NCBI GenBank assembly: GCA_964451095.1
Contig: CAYVGI010000172.1
Location: forward strand, 1-8,959
Direction of reading: 5' to 3'
Source: DAOTTY01 sp964451095
GTDB taxonomy: Bacteria > Chloroflexota > Anaerolineae > Aggregatilineales > Phototrophicaceae
DNA: 8,959 bases
Part shown: piece by piece, positions 1-5,290 of the stretch
Layout of the letters: each line of letters opens with the position of its first letter
Numbering within the stretch: position 1 is the first letter of the stretch
Program-made: the position numbers and the translations under genes
The notes under the pieces: model-generated
The model's database searches: none
What the model was told of the DNA's origin: nothing
The model's input: only the letters and a program-made list of their open reading frames with translations

Positions 1-133
1 TCCAGCGTTTGGGTAAAACCACGAAGCCAGACTGGTTTTTGTCGCGTTCGACAACAGCCAGCGTAATGCGAAGCAGGCTATAAACGACCGTCCACACCTC
101 ACGCGGTAGGTACACACAATAACGTGGTCGGGT
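1..133 (-). pseudogene. Fragment of an IS5-type DDE transposase, cut by the window edge
   Basis: Read on the minus strand, this stretch is open in one frame and its last 20 or so codons give ...VVERDKNQSGFVVLPKRW at the window edge. That string matches the region just before the catalytic glutamate block of IS5-superfamily transposases, which typically run GFVVLPKRWVVERTF. The matching part covers about positions 2-76. The codons upstream (PRYCVYLPREVW and before) are not recognisable as transposase, and the frame is closed by a TAG at 169-167 with no ATG. I therefore read it as a truncated or rearranged copy whose C-terminus lies outside the window, although a complete C-terminal half beyond the edge cannot be excluded. 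The family call comes from a short motif only. Confidence 0.55.
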
Positions 134-146
134 CTTCTCAGGCGGC

Positions 147-210
147 GGACGGCAAGAATGCCGTCCCTACAAACCCGTGATGACCTGTAGGGACACGCTT
201 CTGCGTGTCC
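147..210. repeat. Pair of REP-like palindromes in mirrored orientation
   Basis: Two perfect 8-bp stems with 4-nt loops lie 24 bp apart. The first is GGACGGCA-AGAA-TGCCGTCC (147-166) and the second is GGACACGC-TTCT-GCGTGTCC (191-210). The first is followed by CCCTACA (165-171) and the second preceded by TGTAGGG (186-192), so the two units are inverted relative to each other. Dispersed palindromes flanked by TGTAGGG are common between genes in Chloroflexota, cyanobacteria and planctomycetes. Whether they are mobile or transcribed here cannot be told from one locus. Confidence 0.65.
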
Positions 211-334
211 GCATGGTAGAAGAATACACAACCACGCTATGTTGCACAGGTACCCCTCACGCGGGTTGTGTCATCAATAATCGTCGTATCGATCTCAGCA
301 ATGTTACACTGACCCTGGCGCAGTGATGCGGAGC

Positions 335-385
335 ATTGGCATCAGCAGCCTGCCGGAGAGCGAAAAGATCGCCGGGCGCGGCTGG
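335..385 (+). repeat. 51-bp structured element, copy 1
   Basis: This 51-bp sequence (ATTGGCATCAGCAGCC ... GCGCGGCTGG) is identical to 1773-1823. As plus-strand RNA it can fold into a nested hairpin. CAGCC pairs with GGCTG at the base, GCC with GGC further in, and GCGA-AAAGA-TCGC forms the tip. A 10-bp hairpin with a T-rich tail follows 46 nt downstream. The element lies beyond the 3' end of the FG-GAP gene. It resembles no RNA family I can name. Confidence 0.8.
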
Positions 386-431
386 TAGCGCCAACCGGAG
401 GAAAAGCGAATACAGTCTCGTTGGACGGTAA

Positions 432-468
432 CGCCCCGTGATGTGACTCGCGGGGCGGTTCTGGTTTT
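432..468 (+). terminator. Terminator-like hairpin after repeat copy 1
   Basis: CGCCCCGTGA (432-441) pairs with TCGCGGGGCG (448-457) over 10 bp with one G-U pair and a 6-nt loop. It is followed by GTTCTGGTTTT, so the U-run lies on the plus strand. It could also serve as a bidirectional end for the minus-strand FG-GAP gene, which stops at 480. The T-run is broken, so termination strength is uncertain. Confidence 0.5.
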
Positions 469-479
469 GCTGGGGCGCG

Positions 480-1652
480 TTACGGCAGCGTCGTGCCGAG
501 CTGGCTTAGCACGACCTGTACATCGTTCTGGTCAATGATGTTGTCCCCGTTCACATCGGCGCGGCGGTTGTCCCCCACAGCGGGATCGTTCCCCAGGCGG
601 TTGATAACGTAGATGGCATCTGCCGGGGTGACCCGCCCATCCAGGTTGACATCAGGTCCAGGGGGAGGGGGTGGCGGGGGCGCGAAGACGTAGGCCGCCC
701 CGGACTGGAATGCGTCGTCGTTGTCCGGACTGTTGACGTTGGTGGACGACCCGGCCTCCAACCGTGCCCCGGCGACGACCGTGTCCCCTTCCACCGCCAC
801 CCTCCAGCCAAACTGGTCGACCGCCCCGGCATTGGCCGCCTTGAGGTAGGCCTGCTAGCTCCACGTTGTGCCGCTGCGGGTAAAGACGTAGGCCGCTCCG
901 GCAATGGTTGCATCGTTGTTGTCCGGGCCGTTGACGGTGGTAGACGAGCCGTCTTCCTCGGGTGCCCCGACGACGACCGTGCCCCCGTCCACTGCCACCG
1001 ACAAGCCAAACACGTCGCCCGCCTCGGCGTTGGACACTTTGAGGTAGGCCTGCTGGCTCCATGTCGTGCCAACCCGGGTGAAGACGTAGGCCGCTCCGGC
1101 AATGGTTGCATCGTTGTTGTCCGGGCCGTTGACAGTGGTAGACGAGCCGTCCTCGCCCCATGCCCCGACGACGACCGTGTCCCCGTCCACCGCCACCGAC
1201 TCGCCAAAGAAGTCGTTGCTCCCGGCGTTGTTTGCCTTCAGGTAGGCCTGCTGGCGCCATGTGCTGCCGCTACGGGTAAAGACGTAGGCCGCTCCGGTTT
1301 GGAATGCGTCGTTGTTGTCCGGGCCGTTGACGGTGGTGGACGACCCGTACTCATGGATTGCCCCGACGACGACCGTGTCCCCGTCCACCGCCACCGACCC
1401 GCCAAAATTGTCATCCCCCCCGGCGTTACTCGCCTTGAGGTACGCCTGCTGCTGCGGCACTGTACCCGACGCAGACGGCGCGAGTGCCGCGTCCCCGCGT
1501 ATGCTGGTCAGAACCGTGTGCTGCAAGTCCGCCGGAAGTTGTTCCAGAGTGGTTTGCCCCTGGGGTAGTGGGTGTGCTTCCGCCTGTGTCGTCACGGTCA
1601 GCCCGGCCAGGCTCAGGATGAGCACGAGAAAAACAGATAACCTACGTTGCAT
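480..1652 (-). pseudogene. Secreted FG-GAP repeat protein with C-terminal dockerin, interrupted by an in-frame TAG
   Basis: Without the internal stop this is a 390-residue exported protein. Residues 1-26 are a signal peptide (MQRR, then VFLVLILSLAGLTV, cleavage near AEA). From about residue 67 come four FG-GAP-like repeats with an exact 66-residue period, each with AYLK, FGxSVAVDGDTVVVGA and GAAYVF. A proline linker (about 324-333) leads to a type I dockerin-like domain with two calcium-binding loops (DVNLDGRVTPAD and DVNGDNIIDQND, about 334-388). The ATG at 1652 is chosen because GAGAGGG lies 8 nt upstream and the signal peptide starts there; an upstream in-frame ATG at 1715 adds a non-signal-like stretch. 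Codon 266 (857-855) is TAG where repeats 2 and 3 have CAG in the same TWSQQAYLK context, so a single C-to-T change separates it from an intact gene. As read, the product stops after three repeats and lacks the dockerin. A surface or extracellular binding role is inferred from the domains. Confidence 0.85.
684..1454 (-). repeat. Four tandem 198-bp coding repeats (FG-GAP units)
   Basis: The AYLK alanine codons fall at 1445, 1247, 1049 and 851, which is exactly 198 bp apart each time. The second and third units share a long, nearly identical stretch (883-956 and 1081-1154) with only scattered substitutions, pointing to recent duplication or gene conversion. The fourth unit has diverged most (GSSTNVNSPDNDDA, VAVEGDTVVAGA). 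Confidence 0.9.
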
Positions 1653-1706
1653 TGAGATAACCCTCTCTAATATGTCGCTCTCCGAATGGATATGTAACTC
1701 ACTTGT

Positions 1707-1712
1707 AGTATA
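1707..1712 (-). promoter_or_regulatory. Candidate -10 box of the FG-GAP gene
   Basis: On the minus strand TATACT lies 54 nt upstream of the chosen ATG, a good match to the bacterial -10 consensus. I found no convincing -35 element at the usual distance, so this rests on one hexamer. Confidence 0.25.
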
Positions 1713-1772
1713 CATCTATTCGATGACGAAGATGCTCGCGGGGGGGAACAGTTTCGAGAGGCTACAGCGGGT

Positions 1773-1823
1773 ATTGGCATCAGCAGCCTGCCGGAGAGCG
1801 AAAAGATCGCCGGGCGCGGCTGG
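1773..1823 (+). repeat. 51-bp structured element, copy 2
   Basis: This is identical over 51 bp to 335-385 and in the same orientation, 1438 bp away. The flanks on both sides differ from copy 1, so the unit of identity is the 51 bp itself. A 10-bp GC-rich hairpin with a T-rich tail follows 18 nt downstream. It sits between the end of the 1940-2845 gene and the start of the FG-GAP gene. Confidence 0.8.
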
Positions 1824-1841
1824 CAAAGTTCACACAATCTG

Positions 1842-1880
1842 CCCCCCCGACGCATGCCGTGTCGGGGGGGGGTTCTGTTT
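1842..1880 (+). terminator. Terminator-like hairpin after repeat copy 2
   Basis: CCCCCCCGAC (1842-1851) pairs perfectly with GTCGGGGGGG (1861-1870) around a 9-nt loop, followed by GGTTCTGTTT. The GGTTCTG tail is shared with the hairpin after copy 1. The T-rich side is on the plus strand, although the stem could also end the minus-strand transcript of the gene that stops at 1940. Confidence 0.55.
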
Positions 1881-1939
1881 AGCGACACGGCGTCCTGAGC
1901 ACACCATGCCCCCGGTCACTCAGGCGCAGCGGTACACCG

Positions 1940-2845
1940 TCACGTACCCAGGGCAATGACCACAATCACGACGATCAAATCGTCCGTAATGAGCACCGAA
2001 TCAACATCAGCATTGACCGCAACCGTGCCTTCGGGCAGCTCGGATTGGAAATCGCTGGTGGAGCCATTGAGGATGTCTTCCATGTAAGATTCAACATACG
2101 CCTGCAACACCTCATCAAATTGCCCCGCAGGAACTGTTGCCCCGCCGACCATCACATCGGTGACCGCGAGCGTGTAAGTGCCGTCGGATTCCACCAGCGT
2201 CAACGTCAGGGTTGCGGTAGCCGTTTGCCCGTTCTCAAGCGTGACATTGTCCAGAGTGATAATCATGCCGTCCGGCACCAGGTCTACCGTCGCCGCGATC
2301 TCGCCGTAGCCCGCCGCCACCAATGCCGCCTCAACCGCCTCGTTAATTTGATTCTCGTCAATGGCTGTCGTCAGCGTGAGCGTTCTCGCGGCAGCGTCAA
2401 ACTCAAAGTCGAGCACATTCAGTTGAGCGTCAATCTCCTGGGCAACCCCCTGGAGCGTGGCAACGACTTCTGTACGGAGTCCCTCGACGGTAGCGACAAC
2501 ATCAGTCGTATAGGCATCGACTGTCGCGTTCACCTGTGCACGAGCGGCATCTGCCGTGCTGCGGACGTTGGTCTGTACTGCCTGCACGGTCTCACCACCG
2601 ACGATCTGCGCACCCTGGACGGTGCCACGAACCTGCGTTCTCGCGTTTTGCACGGTCGCTGCCGCCTGTGTACGTGCTTCATTTAACTCTGCTGCCGCCT
2701 GCGTCAGCCGCTGACCGCCCTGTTCTGCCCCAAGCGTTCCGGCGGACTGCGCGAACACACCCTGCCCCACCAGTGCGCCGCCAATCATGGCGACGAGCAT
2801 GAAGCCGAAAACTGCTGCGATGCGATTGTAGCGATTGTGTTTCAT
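1940..2845 (-). CDS. Secreted helical/beta protein of unknown function
   Basis: A 301-residue protein with a clear signal peptide (residues 1-33, hydrophobic AVFGFMLVAMIGGALVG, cleavage near VFA|QS). Residues about 40-145 are rich in Ala, Gln, Thr and Val with repeating TVQ/AQV-type steps (for example TVQNARTQVRGTVQGAQ), which predicts long amphipathic helices or a coiled coil. Residues about 146-262 look like a beta-rich domain. The run EDGxYTLxVTDVMVGGATVP followed by a helix recalls LmeA/DUF2993-type lipid-binding proteins in general pattern, but I cannot assign the family. The C-terminus is very hydrophobic (LIVVIVVIALGT). AAGGGG lies about 9 nt before the ATG. It is transcribed away from an AT-rich upstream gap. 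The reading frame is well supported; the function is unknown. Confidence 0.85.
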   Translation of the reverse strand: MKHNRYNRIAAVFGFMLVAMIGGALVGQGVFAQSAGTLGAEQGGQRLTQAAAELNEARTQAAATVQNARTQVRGTVQGAQIVGGETVQAVQTNVRSTADAARAQVNATVDAYTTDVVATVEGLRTEVVATLQGVAQEIDAQLNVLDFEFDAAARTLTLTTAIDENQINEAVEAALVAAGYGEIAATVDLVPDGMIITLDNVTLENGQTATATLTLTLVESDGTYTLAVTDVMVGGATVPAGQFDEVLQAYVESYMEDILNGSTSDFQSELPEGTVAVNADVDSVLITDDLIVVIVVIALGT

Positions 2846-3077
2846 AGAAGTGTCCCCTTGTGTGTGATGATTTTAACCACACCCATATTTTACGGGGAAA
2901 ATCAAATAACGGTTATAGAAGAGACGAAAACCGAACTATGTTGGGGCAGATTCGTCCTTTGCAAGCCTGCACTGGTTGCGTGCAGTTGTACGCCCACCGC
3001 AATGGGCATCAACTTGGCTTCACCATCAAGAAAGGACTGTACAAATGACCGCTATCGGCTCGTCGCCTCCGCAATCG
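2846..3077. other. Intergenic gap with two adjacent hairpins
   Basis: The gap between two minus-strand genes is AT-rich next to 2845, consistent with a promoter region, although no clean -35/-10 pair is visible. It contains two adjacent stems: CTGCAC/GTGCAG (2967-2985, 7-nt loop) and GCCCA/TGGGC (2992-3007, 6-nt loop). Neither is followed by a T-run on the minus strand, so they are not obvious terminators for the DCC gene ending at 3078. Confidence 0.45.
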
Positions 3078-3512
3078 CTACTTTACGCCTGTAGGCAGCT
3101 TACACACACCGTCCTCGCAGCCCTCGTCCAGTTCCACGCCGAAAAAGCGGTTGATCTGGTAGCGGTGGCGGGCGATGTACCCGTAAGCTCGCTTGCCGAT
3201 TCGCTCCATACCGGGCAGGTGCAGCAGCGCCCACACAGGCAGCCCCAGCGGAACATCGCGCAGCAGGCGGCGCACACCGTAGTAACCCGCGTACACATCG
3301 TTTTCACCATCAATCACATGGATCTCACCCATTGCCCGGTCGTAGTCCAGCCACGGGTAACGCGCGTCCACCGTATCGCGGTCGTGCAAGTCCACCCACT
3401 CCACGCGGCGCAGCCAGTCCAGCAGAGTGATGAGGTGTTTGGTGGTGTTACACAGCACACAGTTGCCGTCGTATACCGTTGTCGTCATAGTTGTCTGTCG
3501 CTTCTCATCCAT
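3078..3512 (-). CDS. DCC family (DUF393) thiol-disulfide oxidoreductase-like protein
   Basis: The 144-residue protein carries the family signature near its start, VYDGNCVLC (residues 13-21), which puts a CxxC pair at C18 and C21. The DUF393/DCC family (YuxK and relatives, usually about 120-150 residues) has a thioredoxin-like fold and is thought to do thiol-disulfide chemistry; substrates are mostly unknown. The middle part (YPWLDYDRAMGEIHVID, then VYAGYYGVRRLL) follows the usual family layout. There is an extra cysteine pair at the C-terminus (C132 and C137, GCEDGVCKLP) that could bind metal or form a disulfide. There is no signal peptide. The start is uncertain: the ATG at 3512 has only a weak ribosome site, and the ATG at 3488 (MTTTVYDG) is nearer the usual family start, with GAGAAG upstream. 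Confidence 0.85.
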   Translation of the reverse strand: MDEKRQTTMTTTVYDGNCVLCNTTKHLITLLDWLRRVEWVDLHDRDTVDARYPWLDYDRAMGEIHVIDGENDVYAGYYGVRRLLRDVPLGLPVWALLHLPGMERIGKRAYGYIARHRYQINRFFGVELDEGCEDGVCKLPTGVK

Positions 3513-3577
3513 TACAGTCTGTCCACATCATAGACGTGGTGTATATGACAGACCTTTACGCCGAATGAGCTTTTGCG

Positions 3578-3608
3578 AGAAAACAAAAACGAGCGCTGCT
3601 GCGCCCGT
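3578..3608 (-). terminator. Intrinsic terminator of the 3644-4054 gene
   Basis: On the minus strand ACGGGCGC-AGCA-GCGCTCGT forms an 8-bp stem (one G-U pair) with a 4-nt loop at 3608-3589, followed at once by TTTTGTTTT. It lies 35 nt past the stop at 3644. This is the clearest intrinsic terminator in the window, and it separates this gene from the DCC gene that starts at 3512. Confidence 0.85.
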
Positions 3609-3643
3609 ACCTGTCACTCAGTTGGATCGTCGCTGGGGGATTT

Positions 3644-4054
3644 TCAGCCGCCTTGCCCGGTGCGCAGGTTGTAAATCGCTTCCTGGGCAAACATAAGCGC
3701 CTCGCCAAGCCCTGGGTACACGGTCATCTCCATGTTGCCGTTGGTTGCCTTCAGCATCAGGTCACGCAGCAGGCTCGCCATGGGGTGCGGCTCTGTGAAA
3801 ACCGTGTGGATGCGCGGGTCTGCAAAGGAGCCGGGGGCGTCGGGGTCGAAGCTGCGAACCACGCTCATCACAACCGGGAACGGAACCTCAGCTTTGGTCA
3901 AATCTAGCAAACGCCATGCCAGCGGCGCACCAGACTGCGTCATGTACAGTGCGCTCGTGCGGTAAATGGCGTCGAAGTCCTCTATCGTCACCATACCCGT
4001 AAACGTAACAATAAGGATGGGGTCATTTGCGTAGGGTTCTACCTTAACCGACAT
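3644..4054 (-). CDS. Small cytoplasmic protein, possibly STAS/SpoIIAA-like
   Basis: The 136-residue protein has no signal peptide or membrane segment. The opening strand-turn-strand (MSVKVEPYANDPILIVTFTG, residues 1-20), then VTIEDFDAIY and the later LLDLTKAEVPF (about 49-59) resemble the order of STAS or SpoIIAA-like folds, where a central DxT/S stretch follows a strand. I do not see a confident phosphorylation-site serine, so an anti-sigma-antagonist role should not be assumed. AAGGAG lies 11 nt before the ATG. It is a single-gene unit with its own terminator and is divergent from the DUF4230-like gene. The coding call is strong; the fold call is a guess. Confidence 0.8.
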   Translation of the reverse strand: MSVKVEPYANDPILIVTFTGMVTIEDFDAIYRTSALYMTQSGAPLAWRLLDLTKAEVPFPVVMSVVRSFDPDAPGSFADPRIHTVFTEPHPMASLLRDLMLKATNGNMEMTVYPGLGEALMFAQEAIYNLRTGQGG

Positions 4055-4130
4055 AAAATCGGCTGCTCCTTAAGCTCTGCGCTCATTAATTTCTGCCATA
4101 GTAATGGTACAATAGTCGCGCTGCACACAA

Positions 4131-4245
4131 GTTTAAGTTTCATTAAACACATCACAAATATTAGGCTAAAACTTTACGCAACTTTCTTATTCAACAACGA
4201 ATCACGTTGCGTCTGTCACCAGACCAACCCCAGCACAAAGTTGAA
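4131..4245 (+). promoter_or_regulatory. Inverted repeats and possible alternative leader structures before the DUF4230-like gene
   Basis: Several exact inverted repeats fall in the divergent gap. GTTTAA/TTAAAC lies at 4131-4136 and 4143-4148, a possible operator. ACGCAAC/GTTGCGT lies at 4176-4182 and 4206-4212. CAACTTT/AAAGTTG lies at 4179-4185 and 4237-4243, enclosing GTCTG-TCAC-CAGAC (4211-4224). The second and third pairings use the same CAAC bases and exclude each other. Transcription of this leader is assumed. Confidence 0.3.
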
Positions 4246-4271
4246 CATTAGTCCAAGGAGCGTAATCCAGT

Positions 4272-5090
4272 ATGACGTCTTACACCCCAAACACAAGTCC
4301 ACCCCCACCCAACCCACCCCCAGAAGACAACGGCAAGCGTGCTGCGTGGGGGCTTGCCGGGGCAGGCGGTTGCCTGCTCGTCGTTGCCCTGCTGCTCATC
4401 ATCCCGGCGGCACTAGCGGCAGGGACCGTGGGCGGCGGCTTTTTGATTTTGCGTGGCGCTTTCGATACCGTGTTCGCCGGGGAGCCACCGCGTAGTTCCG
4501 TCGTCACATCCCAGACGATTGTCACGCAAATCCGCCCGTTGGGGCAGCTTGTGAGCACGAGCGCGGGCTTCGCCAAGGCAGACATCGCCGTGGGCATCCA
4601 GCAGGGGCGCTTTGCCGCGTGCAACCACTCCGCCAACCATGTCGCGTCTGCCACGATCAACGCAGGCATAGACCTGTTCGAGATCAGCGAGGATGCTGTG
4701 ACCTACGATGAGGGAACGGATACCTACACCATCGTCGCGCCCAGGCCCGTGCTCACCAGTTGCAGCGTGGACTTCATCGACCAGTACGAGCGCAACCTTG
4801 CCATCCCCACCTGCCGCGTAGACTGGGACGACGCCCGGCAGATCGCACAGTACGAGGCGATGATCGACCTGCGCCGGGACGCCGTAGACGGCGGGCTGCT
4901 GGAAACGGCAGAGCGCCAAACCCAGCTCGCGCTCACCAGCTTTGTGCGGGCGCTCACGGGGAGCAATGTGGTGGTCGAGTTTGCCGATACTGAGCTGACC
5001 GACGAGCAGGTTTTTGCCAACTGCCAGCCTACTCCACCGCGTGACTGGGTGTATGTAGAGGCAGATCGGCAGTGGGTTCGCACGCAGTAA
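4272..5090 (+). CDS. DUF4230-like single-pass membrane protein
   Basis: The 272-residue protein has a proline-rich cytoplasmic N-tail (residues 9-17, PPPPNPPP region), a glycine- and leucine-rich transmembrane segment (about 27-60) and an extracytoplasmic domain. That domain follows the DUF4230 pattern: IRPLGQLVSTSAGF (about 87-100), then ATINAGIDLFEI (127-138, the family's typical xAGIDLxxI), a strand ending in APRPVL (156-161) where the family has LPxP, and a long helix rich in Q/E/R before a final VVVEF strand. Four cysteines (117, 164, 181, 251) in the outer part may form disulfides. Its function is unknown. CAAGGAG lies 11 nt before the ATG. It starts its own unit, divergent from the STAS-like gene and 200 bp before frr. 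Confidence 0.85.
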   Translation: MTSYTPNTSPPPPNPPPEDNGKRAAWGLAGAGGCLLVVALLLIIPAALAAGTVGGGFLILRGAFDTVFAGEPPRSSVVTSQTIVTQIRPLGQLVSTSAGFAKADIAVGIQQGRFAACNHSANHVASATINAGIDLFEISEDAVTYDEGTDTYTIVAPRPVLTSCSVDFIDQYERNLAIPTCRVDWDDARQIAQYEAMIDLRRDAVDGGLLETAERQTQLALTSFVRALTGSNVVVEFADTELTDEQVFANCQPTPPRDWVYVEADRQWVRTQ

Positions 5091-5112
5091 GCGCCCGCGT
5101 GGGGTTGCCAGC

Positions 5113-5196
5113 GTGGCGGTTTTCGGGATGGTGGAACCCGACGAATTTGTGAACCTGTGGGACGACCCACGCGGCATAATTCAGCGCATCAACTGA
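5113..5196 (+). pseudogene. Possible C-terminal scrap of a small protein
   Basis: Between the DUF4230-like gene and frr one frame reads AVFGMVEPDEFVNLWDD then PRGIIQRIN and a TGA. The acidic, aromatic composition looks coding-like and resembles the tail of small antitoxin-type proteins. There is no good start or ribosome site and no recognisable N-terminal part. It could be a gene remnant or chance. Confidence 0.2.
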
Positions 5197-5206
5197 TAAC
5201 CATGCC

Positions 5207-5235
5207 TTGTCCGTATGTTAAACTAGGCGTACTTT
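5207..5235 (+). promoter_or_regulatory. Candidate promoter of the frr cluster
   Basis: TTGTCC (5207-5212) and TACTTT (5230-5235) are separated by exactly 17 bp and lie 56 bp upstream of the frr ATG. Both boxes are only partial consensus matches. The presumed leader contains a perfect hairpin CACGCC-GTA-GGCGTG (5249-5263), which ends 27 nt before the start codon. Confidence 0.3.
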
Positions 5236-5290
5236 TAACCAAGACCTCCACGCCGTAGGCGTGTATAACAACAAACATGGGGAGTGCCAC

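Larger units (their letters stand above)
134..479. other. Gene-free stretch with two REP-like palindromes, a 51-bp repeat and a hairpin
   Basis: No credible coding region lies between the transposase scrap and the end of the FG-GAP gene. The stretch holds a pair of palindromes (147-210), one copy of the 51-bp element (335-385), a small CCAAC/GTTGG stem (391-395 with 420-424) and a 10-bp hairpin followed by a T-rich run (432-468). I see nothing in 211-334. Confidence 0.7.

Noticed and set aside
335..385. Fluoride-riboswitch-like string on the minus strand (GGCGAT ... TTCGC ... GCTGATG)
   Set aside because: The pairing between the segment after GGCGAT and the segment after GCTGATG is absent, and no fluoride-related gene follows on that strand.
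335..470. Cyclic-di-GMP (GEMM) riboswitch because of GGTAGCG next to copy 1
   Set aside because: The conserved core pieces are missing and the GGTAGCG is not present in copy 2.
855..857. TAG reassigned to an amino acid
   Set aside because: frr ends in TAG at its normal length, so TAG acts as a stop in this genome.
551..1260. Two long minus-strand frames overlapping the FG-GAP repeats
   Set aside because: They are Arg/Gly/Pro-rich shadow frames produced by the tandem repeats; the FG-GAP frame has signal peptide and domains.
684..1454. CRISPR array
   Set aside because: The repeats are 198 bp, in frame and code for protein domains; there are no short repeats with unique spacers anywhere in the window.
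1312..1959. 215-residue plus-strand frame
   Set aside because: Runs antisense to the FG-GAP start and across the 51-bp repeat; cysteine/arginine-rich shadow composition, no ribosome site, no domain.
2045..2686. 213-residue plus-strand frame
   Set aside because: Fully antisense to the secreted helical protein, whose signal peptide and ribosome site are clear.
2938..3048. 36-residue plus-strand frame with a CxxC (ACTGCVQLYAHRNG)
   Set aside because: No ribosome site; composition explained partly by the two hairpins; no homologue recognised.
3045..3533. Plus-strand frame from an ATG with a good AAGGA site 9 nt upstream (same AAGGACTGTA leader string as lspA)
   Set aside because: The frame is antisense to the DCC gene along its length and has no domain; the attractive start is probably chance or a leftover of a lost gene.
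4413..5177. 254-residue minus-strand frame
   Set aside because: Antisense to the DUF4230-like gene, which has ribosome site, membrane segment and the AGIDL motif.
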